Of a stretch of DNA of 64,000 nt, positions 44,771-55,677 are shown one piece after another (within the stretch, counting starts at the first letter, position 1; each line of letters starts with the position of its first letter). The position numbers were made by a program, and so were the translations under genes. This stretch comes from Anopheles merus (lineage: Eukaryota; Arthropoda; Insecta; Diptera; Culicidae). A model generated the notes under the pieces. The model did not search any database. It was not told the DNA's origin and was given only the letters and a program-made list of their open reading frames with translations. The stretch spans positions 248,001-312,000 of the forward strand of contig NW_024427594.1 in NCBI RefSeq assembly GCF_017562075.2, given 5' to 3'.

Positions 44771-47212
44771 CAATCAAGCATTGCTTCCGGCAATGCACCT
44801 CGCTCAGCTCATCCTAGTCTCTCTATCTACTACCAAAATGTACGTGGTCTACGAACGAAAACTACAATTCTTCGCCTGGCGCTATCAGAATCAGATTATG
44901 ATTTTATCATTCTCACCGAGACTTGGCTTATTCAGTCCATACCTTCTTCGCTCCTCACTGACAATCATTATCATATCTGCAGTTGCGATAGGAATCTTTC
45001 CAAGAGTGCCCTCTCACGCGGTGGGGGTGTTTTAATTGCATGTTCCTCTTCAATACCGACATGTGAAATCGCATCGCCTAATACCATACTGAAACAACTT
45101 TGGATCAAAACATTGCTGCCAGGTGTCTCTGTTTACATCGGCGTTGTTTACATTCCGCCTAGTCATGCGAATGGCCCCGCAGTGATGAACGCTTTACATG
45201 ATAGTGTACGTGAAATTTCAAGCCGCATTAAACAGAGCGATTTATTATACGTCTTCAATAAACCTGATATCAGATGGGAGCTGACTAATACATCAGAAGC
45301 CACCGATTGCTCTCCATGTTATTCTGTCATGCATTATGTACCTTTATGCAATTCCGTGGCTAATACCGATTTCGTTGATGGGTTGCATAGTACCGGATTA
45401 TTTCAGTTGAGTGGTATTGCAAATCAATCTGGGCGTCAATTGGATCTGGTCTTCGCAAACCTAGCCGCAACCAATATTTTGTGCGACTCAATCACACCTC
45501 TGTACTCTGTGAATGGTACTTCGGCTCTAAAGAACTCCCTCCCATACGTAACACACTGTAGTACAGGCGGTCCCCGAGATACACGGTTAATGGGGACCGA
45601 AAACGGCCGCAAAATACCGCGTATCTCGAATTTCCGCGTATGTCGAATCTCGTGATTTACAGCCAAAATATCACTAATTTTCGTGCAATTTTGCAAATAG
45701 GGGGTGGTTTAAGCCACCAAATTAATTATTTGATATGTTTCTACTCAATTCAACAGTTTTAAACCTTTTGAAATGGTATTTCACATTCGATCAATACGGA
45801 AATTATTTGGTATTTCACAATGGATGTGTCAAATCAGTACAATTTGCTCAAAGAACTGTCAAATTTGGAAACCGCGTATCTCCGAATCCGCGTATAAGAG
45901 GTACCGTGTATCTCGGGGACCGCCTGTATTCCACTTCTCAGTGAGGACTTTCATCGTCCTTCATTGGGTATGATGATTTATTATCCCGCACAATTATCCC
46001 ACACCACCAACAGTCACACTCGCCGTACAGTCAATATAAATTTCTTCAAGACGAATATGGAACGTATGAATTCTCTTATTGTGTCGTTTGACCGCAATTT
46101 TGACTGCTCCAACTTTGCCAATATCGTCGAAGCCACTGATTTATTTAGCGTTTTTATGCGCTCAGCGATTAATTCCTGCGTTCCTGTTGCTCAACGAAAG
46201 TCTGGCCCCGATTGGTCTAATGCATCTTTAAGACGGTTGAAAAAAAATGTAAAGCCTACGCGGATTACAGTAGAACGAGATCATCGCTGCATAGGAAAAT
46301 TTTTTTCGATGCACTGAACAATTATCGTCGACAAAATCGTGTGCTCTACCGCTCCTTCATTCGCCGTACTGTAAGGCAGCTGTTTTCAAAGCCGACACGG
46401 TTCTGGAGATTCTGGAACAAACGTCGCAATATAATTAGTATCCCTCCGTCAATGAGCTACAATGGCCAAACTAGAATCGATACATCCGATATTTGCAACA
46501 CTTTCGCCAATCGTTTCGCTGATGCATTCACCCTTCCTGTTCACAATCCTAACACACTAGCAGAGGCCACTCGCAACACTCCATCGGATGCTATCGACTT
46601 TATTATACCCACAATTGATGAAGCATTAGTTGCGCGCACACTCAGCGATATAAAACCATCTACATCATCTGGACCTGACAATATTCCCGCATACATTTTG
46701 AAGCACTGCCGTCAATCACTCGCACCCATTCTTGCCAAAATATTTAATGATTCCCTTATGCGTGGCATGTATCCTGCGTCCTGGAAACACGCGCGAATGG
46801 TTCCTATCCATAAGAAGGGCAGTCGACTTCATGCTTGCAATTATCGTGGCATTTTTTCCCTAAGCGCTTGTGCAAAGGTGTTTGAGCTAATTCTATACAA
46901 TCCGCTACTCACAGCAGTTCCAAACTATATGAGCCCTGGTCAGCATCTTGCAATCTTGCTGAATTTGTTGGTTTCTGCTTCGACAACATGGATCGTGGTA
47001 CTCAAGTTGATGCAGTATATATCGACTTCAGGGCTGTGTTCGATAGTATCTCTCATGATATTCTACTCTCGAAGCTAAAAAAACTCGGTTTCCTCGACTG
47101 GCACATCATCTGGCTGCGTTCATACTTAACTGGTCATTCGTACTATATAAGCATAGGATCTCATCGTTCTCACTCCTTCACCAGCTCCTCCGGAGTGCCT
47201 CAAGGGAGTAAC
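44771..47212 (+). pseudogene. CR1-like LINE ORF2, endonuclease and first part of RT
   Basis: The frame opens after a TAG at 44768 and reads SIYYQNVRGLRTK (44822 on), LTETWL, then YIGVVYIPPSHANG and RQLDLVFANLAATN up to the MITE at 45564. The GDFN motif is replaced (VFNKPDIRW). Beyond the MITE the RT palm follows in pieces: 45929-46317, 46341-46985 (TSSGPDNIPAYIL, IHKKGSRLHACNYRG) and 46988-47212 (YIDFRAVFDSISHDILLSKL, SSGVPQGSN). At least two frameshifts. Confidence 0.75.
45564..45926. mobile_element. 364-bp TA-flanked MITE, copy 2 (in LINE ORF2)
   Basis: 363 bp, TA on each side, ends CAGGCGGTCCCCGAGATACA and complement. It cuts the LINE endonuclease/RT frame, so it is younger than that LINE. 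Confidence 0.88.
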
Positions 47213-47434
47213 TATTAAGTTAAGCTTAATAAAAGGAATAAACCCAACAAACGCAGTGGTTCCGTTCTGGCTGACGGTCCAAGCTCAACTACAAAGTTCA
47301 TTTATTGTCTGATCAAGATATTTACGTGGTACAAAACAAGGTAACAAAATAAAGAAAGGTGTGAACGCAAAGGTTAATATGAACTGTAAGGTGTTCACAC
47401 TACTGTCAGATTAGGCGTCGGTGCAAACTCCAAC
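47213..47434 (-). repeat. 3' LTR of the Copia element
   Basis: About 222 bp. On the plus strand its first bases (TATTAAG, then TTAAGCTTAATAAAAGG) match the right-hand LTR (TGTTGAG, then the same), and it ends ...CTCCAACA. Minus-strand reading starts TGTTGGAG directly after a GAGGAG purine run. The left border is set by the LINE sequence ending at GGGAGTAAC. Confidence 0.7.
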
Positions 47435-47483
47435 ACTCCTCCTCATCGACGACTCCATCGTACAACTACTCGATATTGAGCAG

Positions 47484-48968
47484 TTAGCTAAAGAACTCGT
47501 GCTTTTGCGGTCCTAACGGTTTGGTCATGATGTCGGCTATCATTACCTCGGTTGGACAATATTCCAGGGTGATCTCGTTCCTTTCGCACAACTCCTGCAC
47601 GAAACGTTCTTTCGTGTCGATGTGTTTGGATCTGCGATAAGTTCTTTCTGTCTTCACGAAAGCCAAACACCCTTGGTTGTCTTCTTTGATGACTGTAGGA
47701 TTTGATGTGCTTTCTCCAAAATCTCGAAGCAGTTTTCGCAACCAAATCGTCTCCTGGCATGCTTGTGACAATGCCACGTACTCGGCCTCCACAGATGATA
47801 GGGTGACACACGTTTGTCTACGGCTGGCCCAAGATATAGCTCCTCCGCAGTACATGAACACGAATCCCGACGTTGAGCGCCGGCTCTCGGTGTCTCCAGC
47901 CCAATCAGAATCAGAATATCCACACAGCCCTTCATTTTCAGCACCACCAAGTCGCAGATAATTATCTTTAGTTCCTTTCAAGAAACGCAGTACTCGTTTA
48001 GCTGCATTCCAATCAGTTTGGGTAGGTGCGGCAAACTTTCTCCCGAGGATGGCTGTAACGGCGGCGATGTCTGATCTAGCTGTCAAAGCAAGATACAGTA
48101 AACCTCCTACCAGACTACGGTATGCTGTTACATTTTCAAGCAGTTCCGATTTATCACACTGTTGTTTCAAATAGCCCTGATCCATAGGCGATTTCGAACA
48201 TTTCGCATCTTTCATTCCATGGGCTTCCAATAATTTTTCGATAAATAGCTTCAATCTCAGCTTATAGCATCCTCCATCTCGCTGCACTTCCATGCCTAGA
48301 AAATGCTTTATTTCACCTAAACAGGCTATCTCAAATTCTCGACTGAGATCTTTATGAATCAGTAAGGATTCTTCTTCTGTTGATGTGGCTATGAGCATAT
48401 CGTCTACGTACACAAGCAAGAAGATCGAATTATTATTTGTAGACTTTACATACATGCATTGATCTGCCGAAGAAGCTCTGAATGCTAGTTTGGCTAACAC
48501 GTCGTTTAATTTTCGATACCAACAACGAGCTGATTGGTGTAATCCATAAATGCTCCGTTTAAGCCGACAAACTAGCTCCTCCTGCCCGTTTACTGTGAAA
48601 CCAGGTGGTTGACGCATGTAAATTTCTTCGCCTAGTGTTCCATTCAAGTATGCCGTTTTCACGTCCAGATGGCGTACTGTCATTTTTCGTTTACAAGCAA
48701 CAGTGAGAAAAGTTCGAAATGTCGAGTGATTTGTCACTGGAGCATACACGTCACTATAATCAATGCCAAATCGTTGCGTATAACCTTGTGCTACAACACG
48801 AGCTTTGTACTTAACTATTTCATCTTGCTCATTTCTTTTGATTTTAAATACCCATCTTGAACCAATGGCTTTACGTCTCTTAGGGAGGGGTACCAATTCC
48901 CATGTGCCAATCTTATGATGTGATTGCATTTCGGACGCCATGGCTTCACGCCACTCTGCTTTTTTCAT
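47484..48968 (-). pseudogene. Copia reverse transcriptase and RNase H
   Basis: Frame of 494 codons, complete for this part: GSRWVFKIKRNEQDEIVKYK, DVKTAYLNGTL, RSIYGLHQSARCWY, catalytic YVDD, then RNase H with SDSDWAGD, SSVEAEYVAL, KEDNQG and the terminal ADIMTKPL. No break in this section. It is the C-terminal part of a polyprotein whose upstream part is damaged. Confidence 0.9.
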
Positions 48969-49156
48969 GGTCTCTTCTACATTTAAAAGTTCTTCACGAG
49001 CACACGAAGCTACGCCAGCTGCGTACTCTAAAACATAATCTTCTAGGTACGGAGGCGGTCTTGTTACTCTTTCTGGGCGGGCATTTTCATCTGTTTCTGT
49101 AGTTTCTGTGTTTTGGATCTCCTCCTCTCCTGATGCCCCTTCGCTTATCTGTGCGA

Positions 49157-49490
49157 TTACCGTTTCGTCATTGTCATCGCTTGCATCTTTTGAGAACGTG
49201 GAACTAATGAAACTTCTACAAAGCTGTTTCTATTTTCATGTTCGATGAACCGGGCGTCTCGACTTATTGTTATGTCGTCAGTTTCAGGATTCACAAATCT
49301 ACAAGCTTTATGCTCTGAGGAGTATCCAACTAGTTTTAGCTTTATAGCTCTATCGTCTAATTTATTTTGTTTCACTTTCGGCAAATGAACATAAGCGTCA
49401 CTACCAAAAATGCGTATGTGTCTTAAGTCCGGCTTACGATTCCACCATAGCTCATACGGTGTTTTGTTAACGGATCTAGATGGTAAGCAG
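49157..49490 (-). pseudogene. Copia integrase C-terminal part
   Basis: Minus strand after the LINE insertion resumes with a stretch readable as LPSRSVNKTPYELWW (about 49485-49440), then VKQNKLDDRAIKLKLVGYS and FVNPETDDITISRDARF, the usual Copia integrase tail. Frameshifts separate it from the RT frame. Confidence 0.7.
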
Positions 49491-50091
49491 TTCTATGAGT
49501 TTATTTATTTTAAGTATCGAGCCTCCATGGCCTACATACACAATTAAAACTTATGTCTTAAAAACTATGTGTTTCTAAAATTAGACGTAATACAATCTCG
49601 AATGACGCTAGTACATTTCGGTACACTAAAGGACAGGTCTACAAAATTTTAAAATAAATTAAAGTTCTTGGACATTAATAACAACGGATCCCTAGCACAG
49701 AAAAGACGATAACGAAAGTCAGTTATTAAAAATTGTCGAGTTCTTAAAGGTCTAGTACGGACATAGAAATTTACATGACTTAGCAATAGAGGTGCATCGA
49801 TTCTTCCTGTTAATAGTTTAAACATAAAAATTCCTTTGAGATATTCTTCTCTTTTCCAAAGTTTCAAGCCCTAACAACTGACACCTCGTATGATAAGCTG
49901 GTAGCACGTCGTTATGTCTCCACGGAAGCCGCTTAATAGCTACCCGGGTAAATTTTCGCTGGATCCTCTCAAGCCTCTCAATTCTAGTAACTTGCTCCGG
50001 AAACCAAGCAACTGAAGCGTACTCAATCAAAGGACGAACAAGACAACAGTAAAGTGATTTTAAACAGAGAGGGTTCATGAAACATTTTGCT
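49490..50091 (-). mobile_element. CR1-like LINE 3' end inserted in Copia integrase
   Basis: Minus-strand frames 50078-49818 and 49867-49649 read LYCCLVRPLIEYASVAWFPE, RLERIQRKFTRVAIKRLPW and CQLLGLETLEKRR: the ORF2 C-terminus of a CR1-type LINE. It is 5' truncated at about 50091 and ends in a TTTATTTATTTT-type tail (49497, seen on plus). It splits the Copia integrase after NIIR. Confidence 0.75.
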
Positions 50092-51280
50092 ACTTCTAAT
50101 TATGTTCTGCATGTATGTTGCCGTTAGCATCGCCTCACCCCAAAAACGTTTATCCATACCCGAATCGATCAGCATACAAGTAGCCATCTCGGTGATCGAT
50201 CGATTCTTTCGTTCTGCCATGCCGTTGGATTGAGGGGAATAGGGTGTTGTGAACTGAGGCTTGATTCCATTATCAACGTAAAATTTTCGCAACCTTGTGT
50301 TGTCGAATTCCCCTCCACCATCAGAACGAATAAAACGAGGTTTTCTGCCGAAAATATTTCCTACCCACTCTACGTATTCGATTATTTTCTCCGTGGCATC
50401 TGATTTCTTCTGCAGTAAACAAGTTACGGTAAATCTGCTAAAATCATCGACTATATGCATTACATACCTGTTGCCACTCGGTGTTAGTGTTTCCATCGGA
50501 CCACATACGTCTGTGTGCACGATGTCCAACACCTTCGTCGACTTCCGGTCGGTTACAGCTGGGAAGGGAGCTCGGGTAGATTTCCCCTGAAGGCAGCACT
50601 CGCACACCAGTTTCACTCCGCAATCGATGATCTTCATCCCGGTGCCTAGTTGCTCCTTGTTGATTCTCTCGATGGCTGCCCAATCGCGGTGTCCCAGACG
50701 CCGGTGCAACTGATGCTGACAATGCTGATGTTGGTCACTGGCTGCTCTCATGGACGACTCCGCTAATTGTAGATAGTACTGACCATTGTACCATACGCCA
50801 CTTGCCATGATGGTTCCATGCATGTCGATAATTTTACACCCTTCGCAGTCGAATATCGCACTCATATTTTTCTTCGCCAGGCGATCTACTGAGATTAGAT
50901 TTGCCTCTAATTCGGGCACATATTTCAGGTCACTGAACGTAATGTGCCGCTTCTCTTGATTACCATCAATCACAGAAATAACCGCTTTTCCTTCTCCTAG
51001 AACCCTTGTTTTTTCACCATTTGCGAGCGTTATAAAACCTCCAGCAAATTCATTCAATTCGGTGAAAATGGCTTTGTCGTTGCACATATGAGCACTGGCA
51101 CCGCTGTCGATAATCCAAGCGTTGCTGCACCCACCGTTAACAACAAACGCTGTTCCAGGAACATCGCTCAATACGGTCTTCGCGTTGCCATTGTTCTTAC
51201 TTTGGTTTTGTCTCTTTTTGCAATTTGCCATGAGATGGCCGGGCTTCTTACAAAAATGACACCGTCCTCCCCGTGTCGAT
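50092..51280 (-). pseudogene. Copia zinc knuckle, protease and integrase
   Basis: A CCHC knuckle can be read at about 51262-51221 (CHFCKKPGHLMANC). The frame from 51231 gives the protease motif DSGASAHM, the integrase zinc region (HRRLGHRDW ... CECCLQGKS), DIVHTDVCGPM with the first catalytic Asp, RSDGGGEFDN with the second, and PQSNGMAERKNRSI with the Glu. It stops at the LINE insertion. A stop lies just upstream of the knuckle. Confidence 0.85.
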
Positions 51281-51424
51281 TATTTTCTACTGAGCTATGT
51301 GCTTTGTCGCTCCTAGAGCCGTTCCAGCTGCACTCAGGCGATCGAATAATTCGTCGATTTTGAACAAATGATGTTCAACATCATCATGCTCTGCCAGGTT
51401 CAACGCGCAAAGTTTCTTCAGTAG

Positions 51425-51724
51425 TCAAACTTTTACCGATCGCGTATTTTTCTCGTGATGTTTCTTGAGAGCATTGAAAACGTCATGTGTCGTTTCCTTG
51501 TTTTTCACTAATGGGAGCTGATTGTCTTCCAGCGATAAGATGATAGTTGCCTTGGCGTGCCTATTGTCGGACATCCAACCATCATCAGCTATGTTCTTAG
51601 CCTCCGGTTGCTTCACCACAATCTCCCATAGATCATCACGCTGTAGCAAGTTTTCTATACGCACTTTCCAAGTGCTCCAATTTGTTGCGTTTAGTTTCGG
51701 GAACGACATCTTGCTGTCCACCAT
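51425..51724 (-). pseudogene. Copia gag, N-terminal part
   Basis: MVDSKMSFPKLNATNWSTWK and a region with LLQRDDLWEIV and HAKATIILSLEDNQLPLV are typical of Copia gag. Frame ends at 51425; a short damaged stretch leads to the zinc knuckle. Confidence 0.75.
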
Positions 51725-51883
51725 TATGTAATCGGTACTTCTCGTAGCTGCTTAGCACTGTGGATTTCTATTCGGAAGCGCGACCGAATTCACTCGTAAT
51801 TTTCACACACGTACTCGACTCTGACTGGTCAAGAGATTATTCAGCAGAAATTACGCAATTAGCCTCTAACTGGGCTCATAACC

Positions 51884-51943
51884 TGTTGAGTTAAGCTTAA
51901 TAAAAGGAATAAATCCAACAAACGCAGTGGTTCCGTTCTGGCT
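51884..51943 (-). repeat. 5' LTR remnant of the Copia element
   Basis: Only about 60 bp match the left LTR (TTAAGCTTAATAAAAGG ... GTTCCGTTCTGGCTGA). The rest was lost at a junction with two copies of GAAATTCCGGTCCG (51944-51957 and 51965-51978) separated by CGGCCGC. Confidence 0.65.
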
Positions 51944-51984
51944 GAAATTCCGGTCCGCGGCCGCGAAATTCCGGTCCGTGTATT

Positions 51985-52449
51985 TACGGCCTAAGGTTGT
52001 GCCTGGAGTACTGCTGCCCGATCTGGTGCCCGCTTGGCGTTGGTGACATCAATCGCCTCGAAGCCATACAACGGAGAATCACCAGGTACGCGGTTCGACT
52101 CCTTCCATGGCAATCCCACCATGCTCGGCCCTCCTACCATCAGCGGTGTCTGCTTCTTGGACTTGAACCACTCTGCTCTCGACGCAAAAACGCCCAATAT
52201 CTTTTTATATTCTGGCTCCTTAACGTAGAGATCGATCCCCCGGCATTACTAGTCAGCATCAATTTGTTCGCTCCCTGTCGGATTCTTAGAGCTAATATCC
52301 ATCTCCGTGTACCGCGTACCCAAAACAACCATAGCCAGGGACACCCTATTATACGTATGTCCCTCGAGTTCAATGAAGTGTTAGATTTGTTCGATTTTAG
52401 TATGTCTACTTCCACGTTCAAGGAGAAATTGCGTCTACGTCACATTTAA
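51985..52449 (+). pseudogene. CR1-like LINE ORF2, C-terminal end
   Basis: Reads LCLEYCCPIWCP, RLEAIQRRITRYAVRLLPW and CLLLGLEPL, equal in order to the ORF2 ends of the other CR1-like LINEs. It stops at 52449. Probably the end of the LINE at 43531-47212. Confidence 0.75.
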
Positions 52450-52482
52450 TGTTTGCTTATACAACAATCACAAAATATTGGT

Positions 52483-53587
52483 AGCGGCAAGGTTTGCGAA
52501 GACCAGATCCAATTGACGCCCAGATTGATTTGCAATACCACTCAACTGAAATAATCCGGTACTATACAACCCATCAACGAAATCGGTATTAGCCACGGAA
52601 TTGCATAAAGGTGCATAATGCATGACAGAATAACATGGAGAGCAATCGGTGGCTTCTGATGTATTAGTCAGCTCCCATCTGATATCAGGTTTATTGAAGA
52701 CGTATAATAAATCGCTCTGTTTAATGCGGCTTGAAATTTCACGTACACTATCATGTAAAGCGTTCATCACTGCGGGGCCATTCGCATGACTAGGCGGAAT
52801 GTAAACAACGCCGATGTAAACAGAGACACCTGGCAGCAATGTTTTGATCCAAAGTTGTTTCAGTATGGTATTAGGCGATGCGATTTCACATGTCGGTATT
52901 GAAGAGGAACATGCAATTAAAACACCCCCACCGCGTAAGAGGGCACTCTTGGAAAGATTCCTATCGCAACTGCAGATATGATAATGATTCTCAGTGAGGA
53001 GCGAAGAAGGTATGAACTGAGTAAGCCAAGTCTCGGTGAGAATGATAAAATCATAATCTGATTCTGATAGCGCCAGGCGAAGATTTGTAGTTTTCGTTCG
53101 TAGACCACGTACATTTTGGTAGTAGATATGGTAGTAGATGCCGGATGCAATGCTTGATTGCTATTCGTCCGACGGGCCAGCGTCAGCAGATTCATCAGTC
53201 CGTTTATCGTCTACGCGACGCGGTCTTTTTAAGGAGTGGCCAAGCATTCGGGAGGTGACCTGTTAGGTGTGGTGGTAACAAGCATTCGCTCATTAAGGTC
53301 TTGATGTGGTTCGTTTGTAAACAAAGCAGAATCTGTGGTGGTCATATCATATGAAGTCGCAACAGGCTGTGCGGGCGGATCTGTATTGGCAGTTGGTATC
53401 GGAGTGCTCAATCCACACCGTGGGAGAGGATTATGATAAGTGTCTGTAGTGAGAGTGACAGGGTGATCGAGTGTAGGTTGAAGCATCGAATTTGTATCGG
53501 CGGCTGCGAGAGCATTAGTGTTAATATTATTGGTCCGGTAGTCACGGAACTCACGGTACGTTAGAGCGGAGGGCCATGTCTCAGGTA
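52483..53587 (-). mobile_element. Inverted second copy of LINE ORF1 end and endonuclease
   Basis: Reverse complement of about 44350-45480, nearly identical: the frame 52839-52468 gives the same endonuclease sequence (VYIGVVYIPPSHANG) with few changes, and 53587-53500 the end of the ORF1 block. It joins the ORF2 C-terminus at 52450-52483 tail to tail. Confidence 0.8.
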
Positions 53588-53955
53588 AGAGATTTATAAA
53601 TATAGGTTATAAATATGAAATAAATTAATAAATAAATAAATAAATAAATAAAACACTTACCAAGAATTGAGTGAAATGCGCATCAGCGCACAAACACTGC
53701 GCGCGGGACTTAAAACAAAACGCACACAACCATCTCCGGCAAAGCGTGGCGCTGTACTGGTGGTTTTGTACGCGAAGGAGGGGGACATACAGAGCGATGG
53801 TTCGATGCTGTAGTGTAAGCGAGACAACACGATGTGACGAGCAGCTCCAAGATGTTGAGCTCGCTGAAAGAAGATACACACATTCACAGACGGCTCGTCA
53901 AAGCACGGTATTTGTATTGGTGTTAGTGAAGCGCGCGTGTAAAACAGAATGCGAA
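53588..53955. other. Non-coding with AAAT microsatellite
   Basis: (AAAT)n from about 53614 to 53652, perhaps the tail of a lost LINE. The rest is unrecognised; frames of 84-128 codons on both strands lack domain features. Confidence 0.5.
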
Positions 53956-54247
53956 CTCTCATCGCAGCGCGTTTCTCCTTGCTTTCTCAAGCTTCCTCAT
54001 ACCCCTCGGCCTGAGTCGCTCAAAATTTGGGGTCTCATTGTTTGCATGGAATGCTAACTCTCATCGCAGCGCGTTTCTCCTTGCTTCCTCAAGCTTCCTC
54101 ATACCCCTCGGCCTGAATCACTCAAAATTTGGGGTCTCATTGTTTGCGTGGAGCTCTCATCGCAGCGCGTTTCTCCATGCTTCCTCAAGCTTCCTCATAC
54201 CCCTCGGCCTGAATCACTCAAAATTTGGGGTCTCATTGTTTGCGTGG
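53956..54247. repeat. Three tandem copies of a roughly 97-bp unit
   Basis: Units start with CTCTCATCGCAGCGCGTTTC at 53956, 54058 and 54154 (102, 96 and 94 bp), each with CCTCATACCCCTCGGCCTGA and AAAATTTGGGGTCTCATTG. The 70-codon frame at 54038-54250 simply repeats this unit. Confidence 0.88.
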
Positions 54248-55015
54248 TAAACTAAAGCATGCGTTACACTACACTAACCTAAATATGCAGATCCCATAAT
54301 GTTGTGGACAGACCGCTGCCTCATCCTGAGGGCTCACTGTTGACCAAGGTGTGTTTATTTAGAAGGTGAATTATTAGCGCGTTTGCCGGGCGCCATCGTT
54401 GAGTATTGTTATGTCAAATCGCATACAATTTTCTATACCTCCCTCCAGCCCTTCCCGATTTTAATACCGGAGCACTCAGTATTGTTATGTCAAGTCGTGA
54501 AATGCCAATTTACTCTGAAGCACTTCACCTCCTAATATCCATACACCTTGGCACTTCACCTCCTAATATCCATACACCTTGCTGTTGACAGCAGGGCTGT
54601 CATACGGTGACGTCCTCAGTGAGGATCGCGGCGCGAGAAGGACCAGTCGTCCTCTCCCCGCATTGCGTGCGTTTATTGTATTACCCATACCAAAGATTAG
54701 TTGTTAAATATATATTCTGTTTGTGCCGTACAACGTACCCAACCGGCATTATCGCGCGATTTTTATGTGTATCTATCATTTTTCTCATTCTAACATTCAG
54801 AAAATTTTTCACTCTGTCTTGCTCTTCTGGGTGATGGTCACTTTTTGCTCGCAACTTGGCTGTGTCACACCAACCATCCTCATGTTTCATATGGTTCTTC
54901 TTTCCATCGTTCGAGAGAAACTCTTGTGTCTCGCTTTTCTGGGACTGTCCAATTTCGCTTGCTACACCAAGCGTTCACGCAAGCGTTCTTCTCTCGTCCG
55001 CTCTTTGTATCATTG
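54248..55015. other. Non-coding, with a 31-bp tandem duplication
   Basis: CACTTCACCTCCTAATATCC plus 11 more bases occurs at 54521 and 54552. ATTGTTATGTCAA also occurs twice (54406, 54481). No gene recognised; frames near 54723-55109 have no known features. Confidence 0.5.
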
Positions 55016-55017
55016 TA

Positions 55018-55677
55018 CAGGTACTCCCCGATATACGCTATTAGGCCCGTGTCTGTGCTCCATCGCATGCGATTTTATCGCACGTGCTGTCAAACGCTTT
55101 TTCGTATAATATTGCGATGATTTGGATGATTTTAATAATATAACGATTATGAAAAATTAAGTTGAGATTGTTCCTACAAAACACCACACATTTAGTTTGA
55201 CCGATAAAATCGGATGCGGCGTCCGACGAAATCAAAATTTTTTGATTCCGTCGTACGACGAAATCGCACGTCCGACGTTATCTGTCAAATCCCATATAAA
55301 ATTTTGACAGGCCTTCCGATAAAATCGCATCCGATGGAGCACAGACACGGGCCTTAATGCGGACCGGAGGCAATAGCGTATGTCGAATATTAACAAATGT
55401 CGAGTTTTCAGTCAAATTATAGCTAATTTTCATATAATTTTGCATGAAGTGGTAGGTTCTAGCCACTAAATTAGTTATTTGATATGATTTAAACTGAATA
55501 TTACAATTGTACACCTTTTGAAATGGTTTTTAATATTCGACCAAAAGGGAATTTATTTTGAATTTGATATTCGATGTGTCAAATTAGTACAATTTGCTCA
55601 AAGAACTTTCAAATTTAGACAAAAAGCGTACAGCTAAATCGCGTATATCGAGTATGGCGTATATCGGGGAATACCTT
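55018..55677. mobile_element. Diverged relative of the 364-bp MITE, with nested MITE
   Basis: TA-flanked (55016-55017 and 55678-55679). Ends CAGGTACTCCCCGATATACG and complement; interior motifs such as GTCAAATTAGTACAATTTGC (55576) match the 364-bp family. It is lengthened by the nested element 55044-55354. Confidence 0.7.
55044..55354. mobile_element. PIF/Harbinger-like MITE
   Basis: 311 bp, ends GGCCCGTGTCTGTGCTCCAT and complement, about 37 bp of inverted repeat with one mismatch, flanked by TTA on both sides (55041-55043, 55355-55357). A 3-bp TWA target is typical of PIF/Harbinger. It lies inside the diverged MITE, so it came later. Non-coding. Confidence 0.7.

Larger units (their letters stand above)
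43531..47212 (+). mobile_element. CR1-like LINE, plus strand, 5' and middle part
   Basis: ORF1 from 43678 and ORF2 from about 44771, interrupted by a 364-bp MITE (45564-45926) and ended by a Copia insertion at 47213, just inside the RT motif GVPQGSN. The C-terminal end of ORF2 appears at 51985-52449, on the other side of Copia, but the RT catalytic part is missing, so DNA was lost at that junction. Confidence 0.8.
47213..51943 (-). mobile_element. Copia-type LTR retrotransposon, degenerate, minus strand
   Basis: Order on the minus strand: partial 5' LTR (51943-51884), primer-site-like GGTTATGAGCCCAG directly after, gag, protease, integrase, RT and RNase H, a GAGGAG purine tract and a 3' LTR (47434-47213). 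Integrase before RT marks it as Ty1/Copia. It is interrupted by a LINE end at about 49490-50091 and by stops and frameshifts, and lies in a CR1-like LINE. Confidence 0.85.

Noticed and set aside
44736..45035. 99-codon frame between LINE ORF1 and ORF2
   Set aside because: It is a shadow; the endonuclease reads in another frame from 44771. Same for 53195-52917 on the minus strand.
51944..51978. CGCGGCCGCG (NotI-like) as a cloning or vector remnant
   Set aside because: Both flanks are natural element sequence and no vector is seen; a repair scar explains it better.
54723..55120. Three overlapping frames of 62-128 codons as a possible host gene
   Set aside because: No domain, and they run into the inverted ends of the MITE at 55018 and the nested MITE at 55044.
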